64,000 nucleotides of DNA from positions 59,427,075 through 59,491,074 of the forward strand of contig NC_088172.1 in the NCBI RefSeq assembly GCF_028769735.1. Reading direction: 5' to 3'. The position numbers were made by a program, and so were the translations under genes. Of the stretch, positions 12,733 through 25,400 are shown piece by piece. The stretch's first letter is position 1, and every line of letters begins with the position of its first letter. Origin of the DNA: Zonotrichia leucophrys gambelii. Its lineage: Eukaryota > Chordata > Aves > Passeriformes > Passerellidae. Under the pieces are notes generated by a model. That model was not told the DNA's origin. It did not search any database and saw nothing but the letters and a program-made list of their open reading frames with translations.

Positions 12733-14583
12733 ACTTGCACATCCATGTCCAAACTGGGTTGTGCGCTAATCAGGAAGCAAGGAGCATATGCCTTTTTAAT
12801 TGGATTGTTTTAAAATTTTATGCTGTCTGTGCAGTTTCAAATTACGGCAGTGATCCTGCAACGCTGAGGTCAATGAGATTACTGACAGGCATAGTTACTC
12901 ATGAGACAAACCTTTGAAGATTGTATTTAGGAGTCTGGGGAATCATGCAGGAGAAAAATCAGTTTTAAACTCTATGAGATTTTTCTCTTGTCTTTTACTA
13001 GAATTCGTAATTTTAAACAATTTTGCTGGCTCTTAAATATTAATGAGAAGCCCCAATCTTTTATTATAAAAATTCAATCATTCATTGCCTCAACAGATGG
13101 GGAGAAACTGAGAGGGTTTTTTTTTTAATCTAAAGGGTGTCTTCAGTTTTCTCTCTTTAATCTAGTATTTTACAGTTTAGAAGAAATTATATAAATTGTG
13201 ACTCAGAAAATCATCAGAATAGCATTTAAATACTTAAATGTGGCTGTGTTCTCAATCTCACAAAAATAAAGTATAAGCTAGTGCTTAAGTGAGAATTGTT
13301 CACCTAAATATCTAAATTGGGGAAACAGAAGAGAGAAGCATAATCTATGTTCTTAGATGAGGAAAATTCCAAGTTGAATTTATCCTATAAACTCCTAAGT
13401 CCAGAAAGGTTTTATTTTATTCTTTGTCTCAGAGAATTTGTAGTCCATAAATCTGTTCCATGAACGTCCATTTTTTCATTTTGACCATGGAACAGTGTAA
13501 GCAGCTTTCCCCCCACCCTTTTTTTTTCCAGTTAGGCCTGATGCTGTGTGTTGATACAAAATATGCAGTCAGTGTTTTAACATTGTGATAATACAGTGTA
13601 ATCACAAACCTTCCCAAGCTTCTTTTTCCACCTTTCCTCTTTTGATATCCCAGCTATTGAACAGAAGATGTTAGCACCGGGAGGTGCTTACACTTAGCAC
13701 CAGGAGGAGACATACAGGAGGGTAAAGTCAAGGTGGTGAAGTTGCTCTGGTTTGTCTTCTCATCTCTAAGTTGCAGGTATCTCTGCTAGATTTTGTTTAT
13801 GTGCAAGCCTGGTCACGGCTGTTGTTATCCTTTCCTTTTCCTTGGACTTGCATGTTCTTGAGATTGATATTTAATTATTTTTTTGAAGCAAGAATTTTCA
13901 TACACACTTAAAAAAAAAAAAAAGTTCATGAAGTGCCGTACAGGGATAAGGTATTGCATAACCATAAAACAACCTCAAATCCAGCCGGTGGTGCAGACTA
14001 GGGGTGAGGGGACGAGTTGTTCCAGCAAATAAAAAGTTGGAAATACCATGCATATCTGTCAGCTCATCCAGAGGAAGCTTTTGGAAAAAAGCTTTCAAAG
14101 TAAGCTGAAAATCCTTTGCACATTACTACACTTACTCTACAGGCACCGGGGATCCAAGGCTGCCTTACAGCCATTACTGTTGGGTGGTGCCTGTTCTGAC
14201 ATGACTGCCCAGGTAAGAAGTGTGTTGAGAAGAAGAAATGCTCATTCTCTGATTCATCTGCAGAAGATTCTTCATCTGAAAACAGCAAGGAGAGAACTCA
14301 AGAAGCAAAACTATTGATACAGTATAAGAAATGATTTTCAACTAAAATATTTGTAGTACACATATAGCTTAATGTGACTTCATATTTACTGTTCTCCCTG
14401 AAGAGATTTCACATGCATTTACAAAGGTTTAGAAACTAGTTGAAAGAATCTCAGTTTTGTTCCTCACCTTGTAAAAGCTCTGAATTTCTGCAGGAAGTAA
14501 TTTGAAAGCATTCAAATGAGAGATAATAGATATATGTTTGTGTGGAGCCTGTGGTGAGATTCACCCATTTTTCTTCCCACCAG

Positions 14584-14737
14584 GTTTGGAGGAGACCAGC
14601 CCGTGTACATCAATATTATTAGAGATCCTGTCAACCGATTCCTGTCCAATTATTTTTTTCGACGTTTCGGAGACTGGCGAGGAGAACAGAATCACATGAT
14701 CCGTACCCCCAACATGAGGCAGGAGGAAAGATACCTG
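14584..14737 (+). CDS. UST: UST internal exon: 3'-phosphate PAPS-binding region
   Basis: UST is a type II Golgi membrane enzyme that moves sulfate from PAPS to the 2-O position of uronic acid (mainly iduronate) in dermatan and chondroitin sulfate. This 154-bp exon starts with the last base of an arginine codon after a CAG acceptor and ends after a complete leucine codon before GTATGT. It encodes 51 residues from FGGDQPVY to EERYL. The stretch IIRDPVNRFLSNYFFRRF contains the Arg...Ser pair that binds the PAPS 3'-phosphate in this sulfotransferase family. The following GDWRGEQNHMIRTP is what separates UST from its relative HS2ST1, so the identification is firm. The exon sits near the middle of the protein, which is about 400 residues in mammals. 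The reading frame continues beyond the donor only as intron. Confidence 0.97.
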
Positions 14738-17700
14738 GTATGTTTAAATAAAAGGTTTTTATTACCAATTTCCCATCACTGTTATGCAGTGCTGTTATTC
14801 AAACTAGATGCATGAAAAGTGGGAGACAGGCATCTCCCATCTTGTGTTTTTCCTCTGTCTTCTCTTGCCTGATCCTTAGTTTGCTCAACTTTCCTGTGTA
14901 GAGTGTTGCAAATGAATTCAATTTGATCTTGAATAAGCTGACAGCAAGTTCCAGATTTCCATGGCTGAATTATGGTCCTTACACTGCGTTGGATTTGCAC
15001 TGCATAGTAATATAATAATTCTGCCTATATTTATCACTGTGAAAATTCACACAGATTTTTAGGTTCAGACTATGTCTGTAACTCTGCAGCCTCAGAAGAA
15101 AAATGAGAAAGAGCAATTCAGGGAGCTCAAGTCTCCAGTGTTATTGCTGCCAAGTTGTTTGTAATGTTCTTTACACCAGGGCTCTAATCTCAGATCTTGC
15201 TTTGGTTTTGTTGCCTTTTGTTGTTTTTGGGTTAAGATGATGGCAATAATGCTGAATAAACTATTCATAACAAGTTTTAAATTTGTACGACTGCTGAACT
15301 GTCATAATACCTGCCAGTTTTTGTTGCAAAGCAAGGTCCCGTGGCAGTAGGTGTTGAAGGAATGCTAAATAAGAAACTAAGAAGCTAGGAAGGTGGTTAG
15401 TTTGGTTTATTATTGATCACTTTGCATGTGCACAGATACCTCTCAAAAAGACAAAATGATGGAATTACTTCTTGCTCTCTCTCTAATGGAGATCCAGTTG
15501 GATTGGATTCAGCCTTCAGGCATTCTTGAACTGCAGAGAGTTCAATGAAACAGCAGTGACAGGACAGCTTGATGGTCTGCTATGAGATGTTGCAGGCCAG
15601 ATAATGTCAGAACAAGATATGTCTGTGGCTTTTGGAGGAGAAAGAGAGGATGTTTTTGTGAGGTTTTGAAGAGGCAGTAGAGTACAACATGTGTGATGAG
15701 CCATAGAGAACACAGCTCTGAACAATTGCCACACACTACCTTTCAGCCCTAGCTGAAGTTAGATGAATCCAAGGTGGGCTGGGTTTTTTCCCTGTTACAG
15801 AGCTGTTTAAATTTCATTTGTCTTCTGGTTTTGGTCATGTAGAGCCCTGTGAACAGACAAGCTTGTACATTATGGGTAACTGAAGGGAGAGGTATCAGTG
15901 TAATGGTCTGATAGCCTTAAATTTAATGACATCTCCTATACAGGTATAAACTGTGAAGGGTTTCTTATTTGCTATGTGCCTATAGATCCCAAAGAGGTCC
16001 CTATGCTGAGTGGGTCTTGACCTCCTGGTGTGCAGAGCTGGAAGGTTTTTCCTGTTGTGTGTGCATGGACTTTTGCTTCACTGTCTCTGAATGGGACAAG
16101 AGGGTTCAGGAAATTACTGATTGGTGGGGGTTTTTACTACAACTTTTTAACAGTACTACATTTTCTTTTTTGGAAATGTTAAAAGTGAGTGGTAGAGCCT
16201 GTACTTTGCTTTGAGTGCCTTCTCATTTGAAGTGCAGTGATTGGCATCTCTTATGACTGACTCTGGTATTATTCCAGTACTGACTGCGCAGCTTAAGACA
16301 TGATCTATATAGCCAGTGAAATTTTACTTCAAGCAGAACGGAAACAAATAGATCCAATTCATATTGTCTTGGTTTAAAAACTAATAAAAATTACCTTGCA
16401 TTTTCTTAGGCATTGGTATGGTCTTTAAGAAGTTAATTATTTGTATGGATATGAAGATATCTGTGAATACATAGATCAGTACAAAAGCTATAATGAAAAA
16501 GAAATAAAAAGTGTCTGACTGAGGTCAGTAATCATTTTGTTCAAAACGCAGTTTGTTCATCTGAGGCACCATTAGTATCCTTAATAAAAACTATTTTTGT
16601 ATTTTTATTTTGATTTTCTCTGTTGGTAAGTCAGTGTTAGAATCCTGGAAACATTTTTGGAACCTGTTTTCCATCGTTCCTTGGCAGACTTTGGCAGTCA
16701 CTTGCACTGCTCAAACAGAGTGACAGTAAGACATAGGTCACTTGCCATTGAAATTAATTGTCTCAAAAGCTGCTCATTCTGAATGTTCAGCATTTTTAAC
16801 ACTTTAACTAACCAACTACATCATATATTGCATGTCTGCATTCTAATATTTTCCTCAGTGGTGCAAGAAAATCAGCTGGCGTATTTCTTAAAATTCAGGT
16901 ATTGGGAATTTTGGAGTCATAGCTTCAGAAATCTGCAAAATCAATTGTCAGATCTAAATGTGAAGAAAGTAAGCAGCTGGTTTTACCTCTGAGACTGAAC
17001 CAATATGCCATTTTAGCACAGGACTGATGGGTGGCCGCACTGCAGGTCACATAATTTTTGCAATTCTTCCCTAATATTCTTTTAAATGCAAAACTCATCA
17101 TGAAGCATTACTTTTTTTTACAGGGGACTATTTAAGGATAAACTTAGATTTAGCATATTAAATAGTTTCAACATTGATCACAATATTAAACCTAAGTTGT
17201 TGGGGATGAGGTGTGCCTGACCACTAGCAGATACATGAAAGCAGGGGGAGGATATGAACTTTTACTTTTCTTCTTCCATCAGCCAGGAAAACACATAACT
17301 GTTAATTGATCCATGACACTGAGCTCTTTGCTGGAGTACTTGATGTTGTGTGATAGCAGTTATGGACTTACAAAATGGACTGGAGAAGCTTTAAATATTA
17401 CTTTCCTGTTTCACCAGAAGAGATGGGTTTGCAGGCAAAATATATGTATCTGGAAAGTGGGTCTTAGAGGCTAATTGTGCTTTTATCAACCATGATGTTC
17501 TTGGCTTCCTGTCTCCTGGAAGGTGGTGTGGGCACCTGGGAGCCTTTCCAGGCCATCTTGGCATCTTCATCAACAGCTGCCAGCAATGGTCGTCTCCAGT
17601 GAAAAGCTGAGGGCAGCATCCATATTCCCTCAAACTGCAGTGTGAAGGTGTGGGAGCTCAGCTGCTCTGGAAAGCAGGCTCTTAAGGGTGGAAAAGCATT

Positions 17701-20700
17701 TTAAGATCAGGTTGTGATGCCCTTGATGGAAGCATTCCCTCCCCTCAATTCTGATCCTTATGAAAAAAGGGAGTTGAAAAAAAAAAAACCAGACTATCTT
17801 GAAGTCTTGCAGTACCTTGCATGCTGCTTTTTAACATCGAAAATCTGAACTGCTGACATTGCAAAGGTCAGAAATAGAGACAGAAATTTCTGCCACTGAT
17901 TGATCATTTGAAATTTTCTCTGAATAGAGCTTCAGGCTTTGACTTTGTTCCAGGAAACACAACCATTCATTCAGGAGTCAGATAAATTGTTCTAAACATT
18001 TTGGTAAATGTCTGTGTTTACCAAAATTTAATTGAAAGTCAGGATAGAAAACAAGCCTTTTATTCATGAGTCAGATAACAACAGAGGCAGCTGCTGCAAT
18101 GTGTGACTTTTTACCCACATCCACCAGCTCCTTGCCAGTGCCTGACCTGGCACTTTCACTGCTGGACTGAGTTACTGCTAGTCACCTGAAGAAATCACTT
18201 CCATGCTTCTCCCCAAAAAAATAGTGGCAGCCTGGTGGTGTGGAGTATGGCAGAGAGGTAATTAATGGTGAGCACCTTGAGCCAAGTCTCAAGCACACTG
18301 ATGTGACTGTCAGCCCTACATTATGGTCCTGTAAGATGAGATAAATTCACAAAAGTTAATTTAAATCTATTGTAGTGAATGTGCTTCAGGTCGAACTAGA
18401 GTTCTTGGAGTAAATATGGTTGAATAAAGCAAGCAAACCCTTATCAGTTGTGAGTGCTGCAGGTACCAAGGAAAAGAAAAACATGCCTGAGATGTGATTT
18501 AGTTCAGGGCTTGGAAGGGCAGGAGGTAGGAAGCACCCCGATGAAGAGGGACTACTATTAATATTTTAATGTTTTATATTACAATTGTTCCTTCCAGAAG
18601 ACTTGTTTGTAATTATCTAGTGTTTATTACAGCTTCAGTTTGAGGTATCAAATATTTTAAAAGGCATGTATAGGTGTTTCATGTTTTCTTAATAATTGAT
18701 GAAACTTTGATCTAAGACTACTCAGGCTGAATAAGTGTGTGAAGCAGCATAGGCTGTGTGTTGTTGCTGGAATTGCAGGAAATCTGGTTACATGGGATTC
18801 TGATCTCTGTTAGGCTCATTAATACTGCAACTCCTAGCTCACTCCAGTAGAAGATTGCTGAGCTAATGTATCATAAGTGAGAATTTTTGCATGTAAAAAA
18901 TCATTCAGTGAGATAAGAACTTGTCACCTTCCCATAGGATATTTGAAATTTTCATTATAATTAGGAGTTACATTTGCACAGCATCTCTGTATGGCTCTGT
19001 ATAGTTTTTCAACTTCATCTCTGAAAATAAATATGTTTTTCTCAGCAAAAATTAAAAATATTCTAACAATATTCAACCTCATTTATGTTAAAGATTACTC
19101 ATGCAAGTGATCCCATAAAGGAGCATCTGTCCTTTTGTGTTTTAAATGAAATGTTAAAATAATTGTTAAAAGTGTATTAAGATTACTTTAAAGGAGGGAA
19201 GTAAAATTCAAGTGATGTCAGGGAACTTTCACATCAAATTTCTTATAATAGGGAAAAAATTCCTTTTGCAATGCTAGCTTTTATGGCTAAATACTTAAAC
19301 TAATGTTTTTTAGGTTATTTCATAAATTCCAAACAAAATAATTACAAAAGGTGAATGGGTAAATGATGTTCCCTTCACCATAGAACATTTTTTTTTAGTC
19401 TTGAATCTTGAGAATTTCCTTTTATTATTTCCATGGTTTTCATTAATATAAGAATATTCACTAAATATATTTAACTAGTTTAGTTATTTATATCCTCAAA
19501 CTTCTATCTACAATGAAAAATATTCTTTTACCAATTAACTGACTTTCGGACGGCAGCTGGCTGTCTTATTTCCTGTGTTTATCTGCATAATATCCTGGGT
19601 AATTATATTATGAGTTGTCATCAGTACCTGACATCAGTATTTGTCATCATTGAGCTTTCTCCTTCGTGACTTCAGATAAGTTTCTTGAAGCTTTTCAGGT
19701 GCCTGACACGTGGCCTCCAGGAGAGACCATGGTATGGAGCCCATGCCTTCTCCTTCTGTCACTCTCATGAGTGTGTTTCTCTATAGAAAAAAGGCTGGGA
19801 GAGAGTTTTCTGCCTGCAGATTTGGTCCAGTGAGGGAGTAGAGGGTTCATGACTCTGATTTTCCTGTTGAGAACCTCACGAGAGGGCTACCAGTGTCTGT
19901 TGATTGAACCTGGGAAATTTTGAGGAGGCTTTGATAACTTGATTAGCATCGATTAGACTGGAAATCTGAGGCATAAAGAGGTTAAAATTATTTGCCTTTG
20001 TCTGTGCACTGCATGCCAGATATTGGAGAGCTAAATCTATAAATTAAAAAGAACATTTTTCACTTTTCAGTGTGTTCTGAGCTGTAGTTAGGAGACTAAA
20101 CATTTTGTGCACTCCCAGTGTTTTCCCTGACACAGCCCCATGCAGACAGTAGTCATTTTCCTGCCTGTGTTATGCCCTGGTGCTGAGGTGGCTGGGGCTG
20201 GTCGCTGGATGTGCTGCAGTGCAGGTTGCTGCTGAGGTCAGGTTTGGGATCACACAGTAGCACCAATCCCTGCACCCAGGACAGGGCTGCCGGGAGAGCG
20301 CTGCTGAAGCACAGCCACCTGTCAGCTGACCCAATTAGAACAGTTTGCTGCTTCTTCCCTCTAATGAGTACTTTTAATAGTCTCCAGCTGTTCCCTTTTG
20401 CTGTATTACCTCTTCACAGCAAAATTTCTGGCCCATTTTTGCAGCTCTTCATCTATTGTGTGTGCTCTGAAGCACCATTTTCCCCCTTAGATTCTCCCAT
20501 TTTGTATTAATAATGTATTGAACCACAAAGATAATTCAGACCTCAGCTGGAGGAGGGACTCATTAAACAACTTATAATATTAAAGGAAATATTTTCATAG
20601 CTGACATTTACTTTTCAGTGACTTTAATTTACAAACCAATATTTTTTTAATGTTCCCCTGTGGCGTTTGCATTCCAAACATTGCAACATTATGCATTTAT

Positions 20701-22224
20701 ACAAAAGCAAAAAAATGGGCCTTCCAAATCTGTTTTCATTCAGTAGTCTGAGTCAGTTGCATATAGTAAATATGCAATATAGCATTGGTTAAGATTGCAA
20801 CACTAAAAACTTCCATGTAATTCACAATACATACTTATATCCTAGAAAATGTAAGATTAATACCATGCTTTTATTTTAATGATACCATTCTGTATTGCCA
20901 TTCTCCTTTTTGTGGAGACAGGATGCAGGATAACAACAATATATTGCTTCAGAATGTGAAAAGGTGAGGGGTCTTTTCTTGCAGCATTGTAGTGGTCTGA
21001 AAATTTCTGGCTGTTGCAGATTTTAAGCAACTGCACAGAAAACCAGAAAACAAGTAGCAGTAGAGGTCCCAACACTAAATACCCACAACCTTATTTAAAT
21101 GTAACATTATTACAGGGTCTTACTGTGTTTCGGTAGCACTTCTAAAGACATTTATATACATAAGAACTTAAGATCTTTTATTAAAGGACCTTGCTGTATT
21201 AAGTTTAAAATTATGAGTTTTAATTTTTATGGTGATTTTGCCAAGTTTTTATTTGTGCCTTCTAAGCACAAATACAGGACAGCTCTTGATTTCTCTCTTG
21301 CGCTGCTTTTTGGGTTTTGTGTGTTGTGGTAGCTTGGGGAAATAGTTTTCTCTAGCTTCTCTATAGGAAGATCCTGTTTGTAGAGTGGAAAATCCCACAG
21401 AACAAAGATTCTAATATACTGATGCCAGCTTTTTAAGGCCATGTAAACTGTATAAGAGAAGAGGGTATGTCTGTGTTATATTTTAAGGAGATATATTTTT
21501 GGATCATTGAACAAGAACAGAAAAGAGCATTCTTGTGCAGCCCAGGGACAAAAGCCAGCCTTGCCTTCAGTGAAGGAGGGAAAGAACTTTGTGGGGGATA
21601 ATCCTTATTTCACTTAGAAACTGATGGACTCTCACAAACCTTTTGCAGGGTTAGGAGTGTGATCTTCTCTGTGCGTTGGGTGGTTCTACCGTAGCAAGTT
21701 TGTTTCTTAGTAGCAGTCAAAAAAGGCAAACCAAAAGCAATAAAGAGCAATACAGAGAGCTTCATTGTATATAGATCTCCAGTATGTCTGCGCTCGACTG
21801 CTTTCATTTGACATTTGTGACTTCCTGTCCTAGGGTATTTCCTCCCAGATTTGTCCTAAACCAGGACACCTCCCATTCCCAAAATGGGATTGAAAGAACC
21901 AGAAAACACTCACAAATGGGTGAGAGAAATGATTAAATAATTTCCATATGAGGAATGACATAGGTTCAGGCTCTTGAGGAAGAAGTAAACATGGGAAAGG
22001 ATACAAGAAGACAGATTTTTGGGAGGCATGAAAAAGTGGCCTCAAGGATGATTACTTTTGAGCTGTTTCAGTGTAAGACTAATAGCAGTTTACAGCTGGA
22101 ATGGGTAGTTATGGGATCCAGTAAAAAATAGAAAATGCGATGGTTTGGACAGCATGTACTGAAGCTGTGGAAGTCCTTTCTGGTCATTGTTGTGAATAAG
22201 TTCTGATGTATTCAAAAAGGAAAT
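14738..22224 (+). other. UST: UST intron, proximal part
   Basis: First part of a 23,662-bp intron that begins with a good GTATGT donor. No further exon, RNA gene or clear transposon was recognised here. One reverse-strand frame (21765-21610) begins with a signal-peptide-like segment and is discussed as a weak finding, not annotated as a gene. Confidence 0.7.
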
Positions 22225-22438
22225 ATCTTAGGAAACATTTCTTTACAGAAGGAGTGGTCAAGCACTGGAACAGGCTTCTTAGAGAGGTGGTCGATGCCCA
22301 AGGCACGTCAGCATTTAAAAGTGATTTGTACAACGCCCTTAACAATAGCTTTAACTTTCAGTCAGCCCTAAAGAAGTCAGGCAGCTGGACTAGATGATCC
22401 TTGCAGGTCCCTTCCAACTGAAATATTCTATTCTAGTC
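22225..22438 (+). mobile_element. CR1 LINE 3'-end fragment
   Basis: Forward-strand CR1 tail. The reading frame HFFTEGVVKHWNRLLREVV is the typical end of CR1 ORF2. It is followed by the conserved 3' untranslated block (GACTAGATGATCCTTGCAGG, then TCCCTTCCAACTG) and the terminal ATTCTATTCT repeat. It is truncated at its 5' side, as most CR1 copies are. Confidence 0.93.
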
Positions 22439-25400
22439 TTAAAAGTGCAGCTATGTAGCCCCCAAGGGCTGTTAATTACCAAAGCAACGCCTCTTCTTCA
22501 GAAAATGTCTGCTCAGTAAAAATCTAAAGCCTCAGGGGTAGCCAGGAAAAGGTCCTGTGTATATGGTAAATGTTCCTCATAGCCAGTAGTGATTTTCTGA
22601 AATTGGTTTCTGCTCTGGGTAACTCAAAAGCAAACTTGAAACTGACATGCTCACAAGTGAATTCTGCTACTAGGTGATTTATAGAAGATAGTTACAGTTA
22701 TAGACGTCTCCAGTTGAATGTTGTTTCTTGACTTTAAAATAGTTGAGTGTTCTTGGGTATATGCCACAGTAGCTTACATCTCTTCCAATCAAATTAATTT
22801 TTGTAAGTTCCAAACTGATGCTGAAGCTATAAATTGTTAACACTGTCACAACTATTCTCAAATTTATCATTAAAAGCTAAGATACAAATGCGTTTCAAGT
22901 GTGAACTGCATCCACAATTTTACATTGTGCACTGTTAATAGTAAAGGTACTAGAAGAGAAGATGTCAAAATCCTTAAAATTGATGGATAAAACACTGTTT
23001 CAGTGGTAACATTTATTTCATGCTGTTCAGAAACGCGACGTCTCTTTGGTCTGATGTTTCAGTATGGGTGAATTTCAAGTGTTTGATAATTTTTGTAAGC
23101 CTCAAGTTGAGTATTTGCATTTTCAATTCTTACATACTTTGTTAATGTCAAAGTAACAGGAACACACATCTAAGCAGATAACACTTGCATGATTCCCAGT
23201 AAGGGATGATTTAACAATTATAATTAGCTGAAAAAAAAATAAGAGGATCTGTGTGTGATATGAATGTTATCTTCAGTGCATAGTCTAGCATTTTGGGCAT
23301 TATGAACTCAAAAGCAACATTTAGTAGTCATCAAGTAAAGCTAATTATTGATTGATATTTTGTCTTAAGTTGGAGCACAATGGTTTTTAAAACTGGAAAG
23401 TTTTATCATCCAGAAAAAAGAACGCTTTCAGTTTCTGTTAGTGCAAATTTTTAAAAAATTATTTTTGAAGTTACAGTTTGTACATGGCATAAATAATGGA
23501 GATGGGGCATTGACCAGCAAATAGTGTGTCTTAAAAATATGATGTAATAATGTACATATGTGTATATATGTCTGTGTTTATGAGTAGGAGTCAGACTTTT
23601 TGAAATTATGTTTAAATAACAATTTTTTTGAAGACTTGTCTAATGAAGTCATGGTGGCTGTCCCTAGAAAACCATACTATAAAACCTCCTAAGTAGGAAG
23701 GTTTTATACTCAATACTATAAAAACTCCTTGCTAGGAGTTTGCCTTGCCTATTTTCTTTTCCTTCTTGCATTATGCTTTAACCACCTTAAATGAAAACTC
23801 TTTTATTGACAGTAGGATGGGGAAGGAAACTGCAGAACCTTTTACTCCTCCTGACAGAGGAAGGACAGAGAGAGACAGCCCTCCTCTTACTGCCAGCACA
23901 TTGAATGTGTTCAGGCTGTGGCATGATAATGTAATTTCAGGCAGTCAGATACTCACTTCGCTCTGTAGGTGTCAAAACCTGCAGGAACCGACAACCCATG
24001 AAAATAAAACTGAATTTATTAGCCCATTTTATTCCTTGTCTGTCATTCGCCTTCCTCTTTCCTTTCTGTGGTTTATACCTAAGTTTTCTGGCTGTCAGAG
24101 CTGCCAGCAAAGAGAAATAAGCAGAGATCCTGATCTCTAGAACTTCCTAGCTAAAGCAAAGCTGAGGTGGTGAGGTGGTGCATGGCAAGGAGAGTGCAGG
24201 GCAGTAGAACTGGGAGAAGTGCCTGCCCATGGTGTGTGGCTGACGTGGTGAAGGATAGACATGTCTTTATTCAGGCATCCAAAGCTGTCCTGAGCCTTAG
24301 GTGTTTGTTGACAACAAAATATTTTCCTATCGTGTAATTTTTGGTGGTGGTGTGGACTCTTCTGTTGACTGCAGAATTGCTGGGCACACTTGTCAATTCT
24401 GTATTTCTAAGACTGAAATAGTTTATGTTGAAATCATATGGAAGCAGAGATGGCATTTTGTGGAAAAAAGGGACCACAGTGCCCAGACATACTCAAGACT
24501 TCGTTTGTTCTAGCTTTTCTGAAGTTTTTAAGGTTTATTGTGCCCTGCAGAGTAAAATCCTGTGCCTTATCCTGGTCCCAGCTCAGAGGGACCCCAGGGC
24601 CTGCTGGAGCACTGTGTGCTTGCTCCTTTCTGGTTGGCACCAAGGCTCATGTCTGTGGGGCCCATGTGGGGTGCCTGGATATCCTGTGGGACACATCTGG
24701 GCTGCTTGTCCCACTAGGGAGGTGGCAGGTTCTTCCCAGCCAGCCCACCCAGCAGGGAAAGAACCCCTAATACAGCAGTGAAGACGAAGGACAGAGGTGC
24801 AAATTTAGATTTTGTTTCGGTGTCATTACAGAATTAATAGATCTGAACTGGGGAATAGTCTCCTAAAAATCTGGCGCTGTCTGTTCTTGCTTTGTTTGCT
24901 TCAGTTTGCTCCTGTGATGGAGAGAATGGGTGTTTGTGTTTCTCCAAAAACAACCAAATGCCATAGGTTTGTGTTGGCAGATGGATTGTAATCTGCTCTC
25001 GGGTTGCTTGGCCCTGCCTGGCAAGTGGCTGCTGTGTTTTCCTTCAGGAGTGCTCTTCAGGTGTCAGGTATTCCAGAAATCAGATTTTCCTTCCTGGCTT
25101 AAAAAGTATTGCTCCTCTCTCCTCTCCCTCTCCTTCCCCATTTTTTGTTAATAATCAGTCAAGTTAAGAAGGGTACTGCTGCCAGGAAATAATTTTTTAT
25201 TGTCTTCCTTATAATTCCACATTATTTAAAGAAAAATATAAACAAAAGGCCCCAAGAAACAGACATTATCTGTTTCAAGTGTGGTTTTGTTTTTTGCCTT
25301 AAGATAGCTATTTGAAGTTGAATTACCTTTTTCAAAAATACATGTCCCTGACCAGTTTGCTGATGATATTACATGTTTGTAAGTTATCAGGGATGGTGGG

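Larger units (their letters stand above)
9811..14583. other. UST: UST intron sequence up to exon acceptor
   Basis: Non-coding intron sequence ending in a pyrimidine-rich tract and a CCACCAG acceptor immediately before the first visible UST exon. Apart from two small tandem duplications and A/T runs (12608-12630, 13908-13922) nothing recognisable was found. Confidence 0.65.

Noticed and set aside
24425..24781. Overlapping frames of 110 and 118 codons
   Set aside because: Two + strand frames and a minus frame are open over the same GC-richer stretch, none with domain features, so they are chance ORFs.
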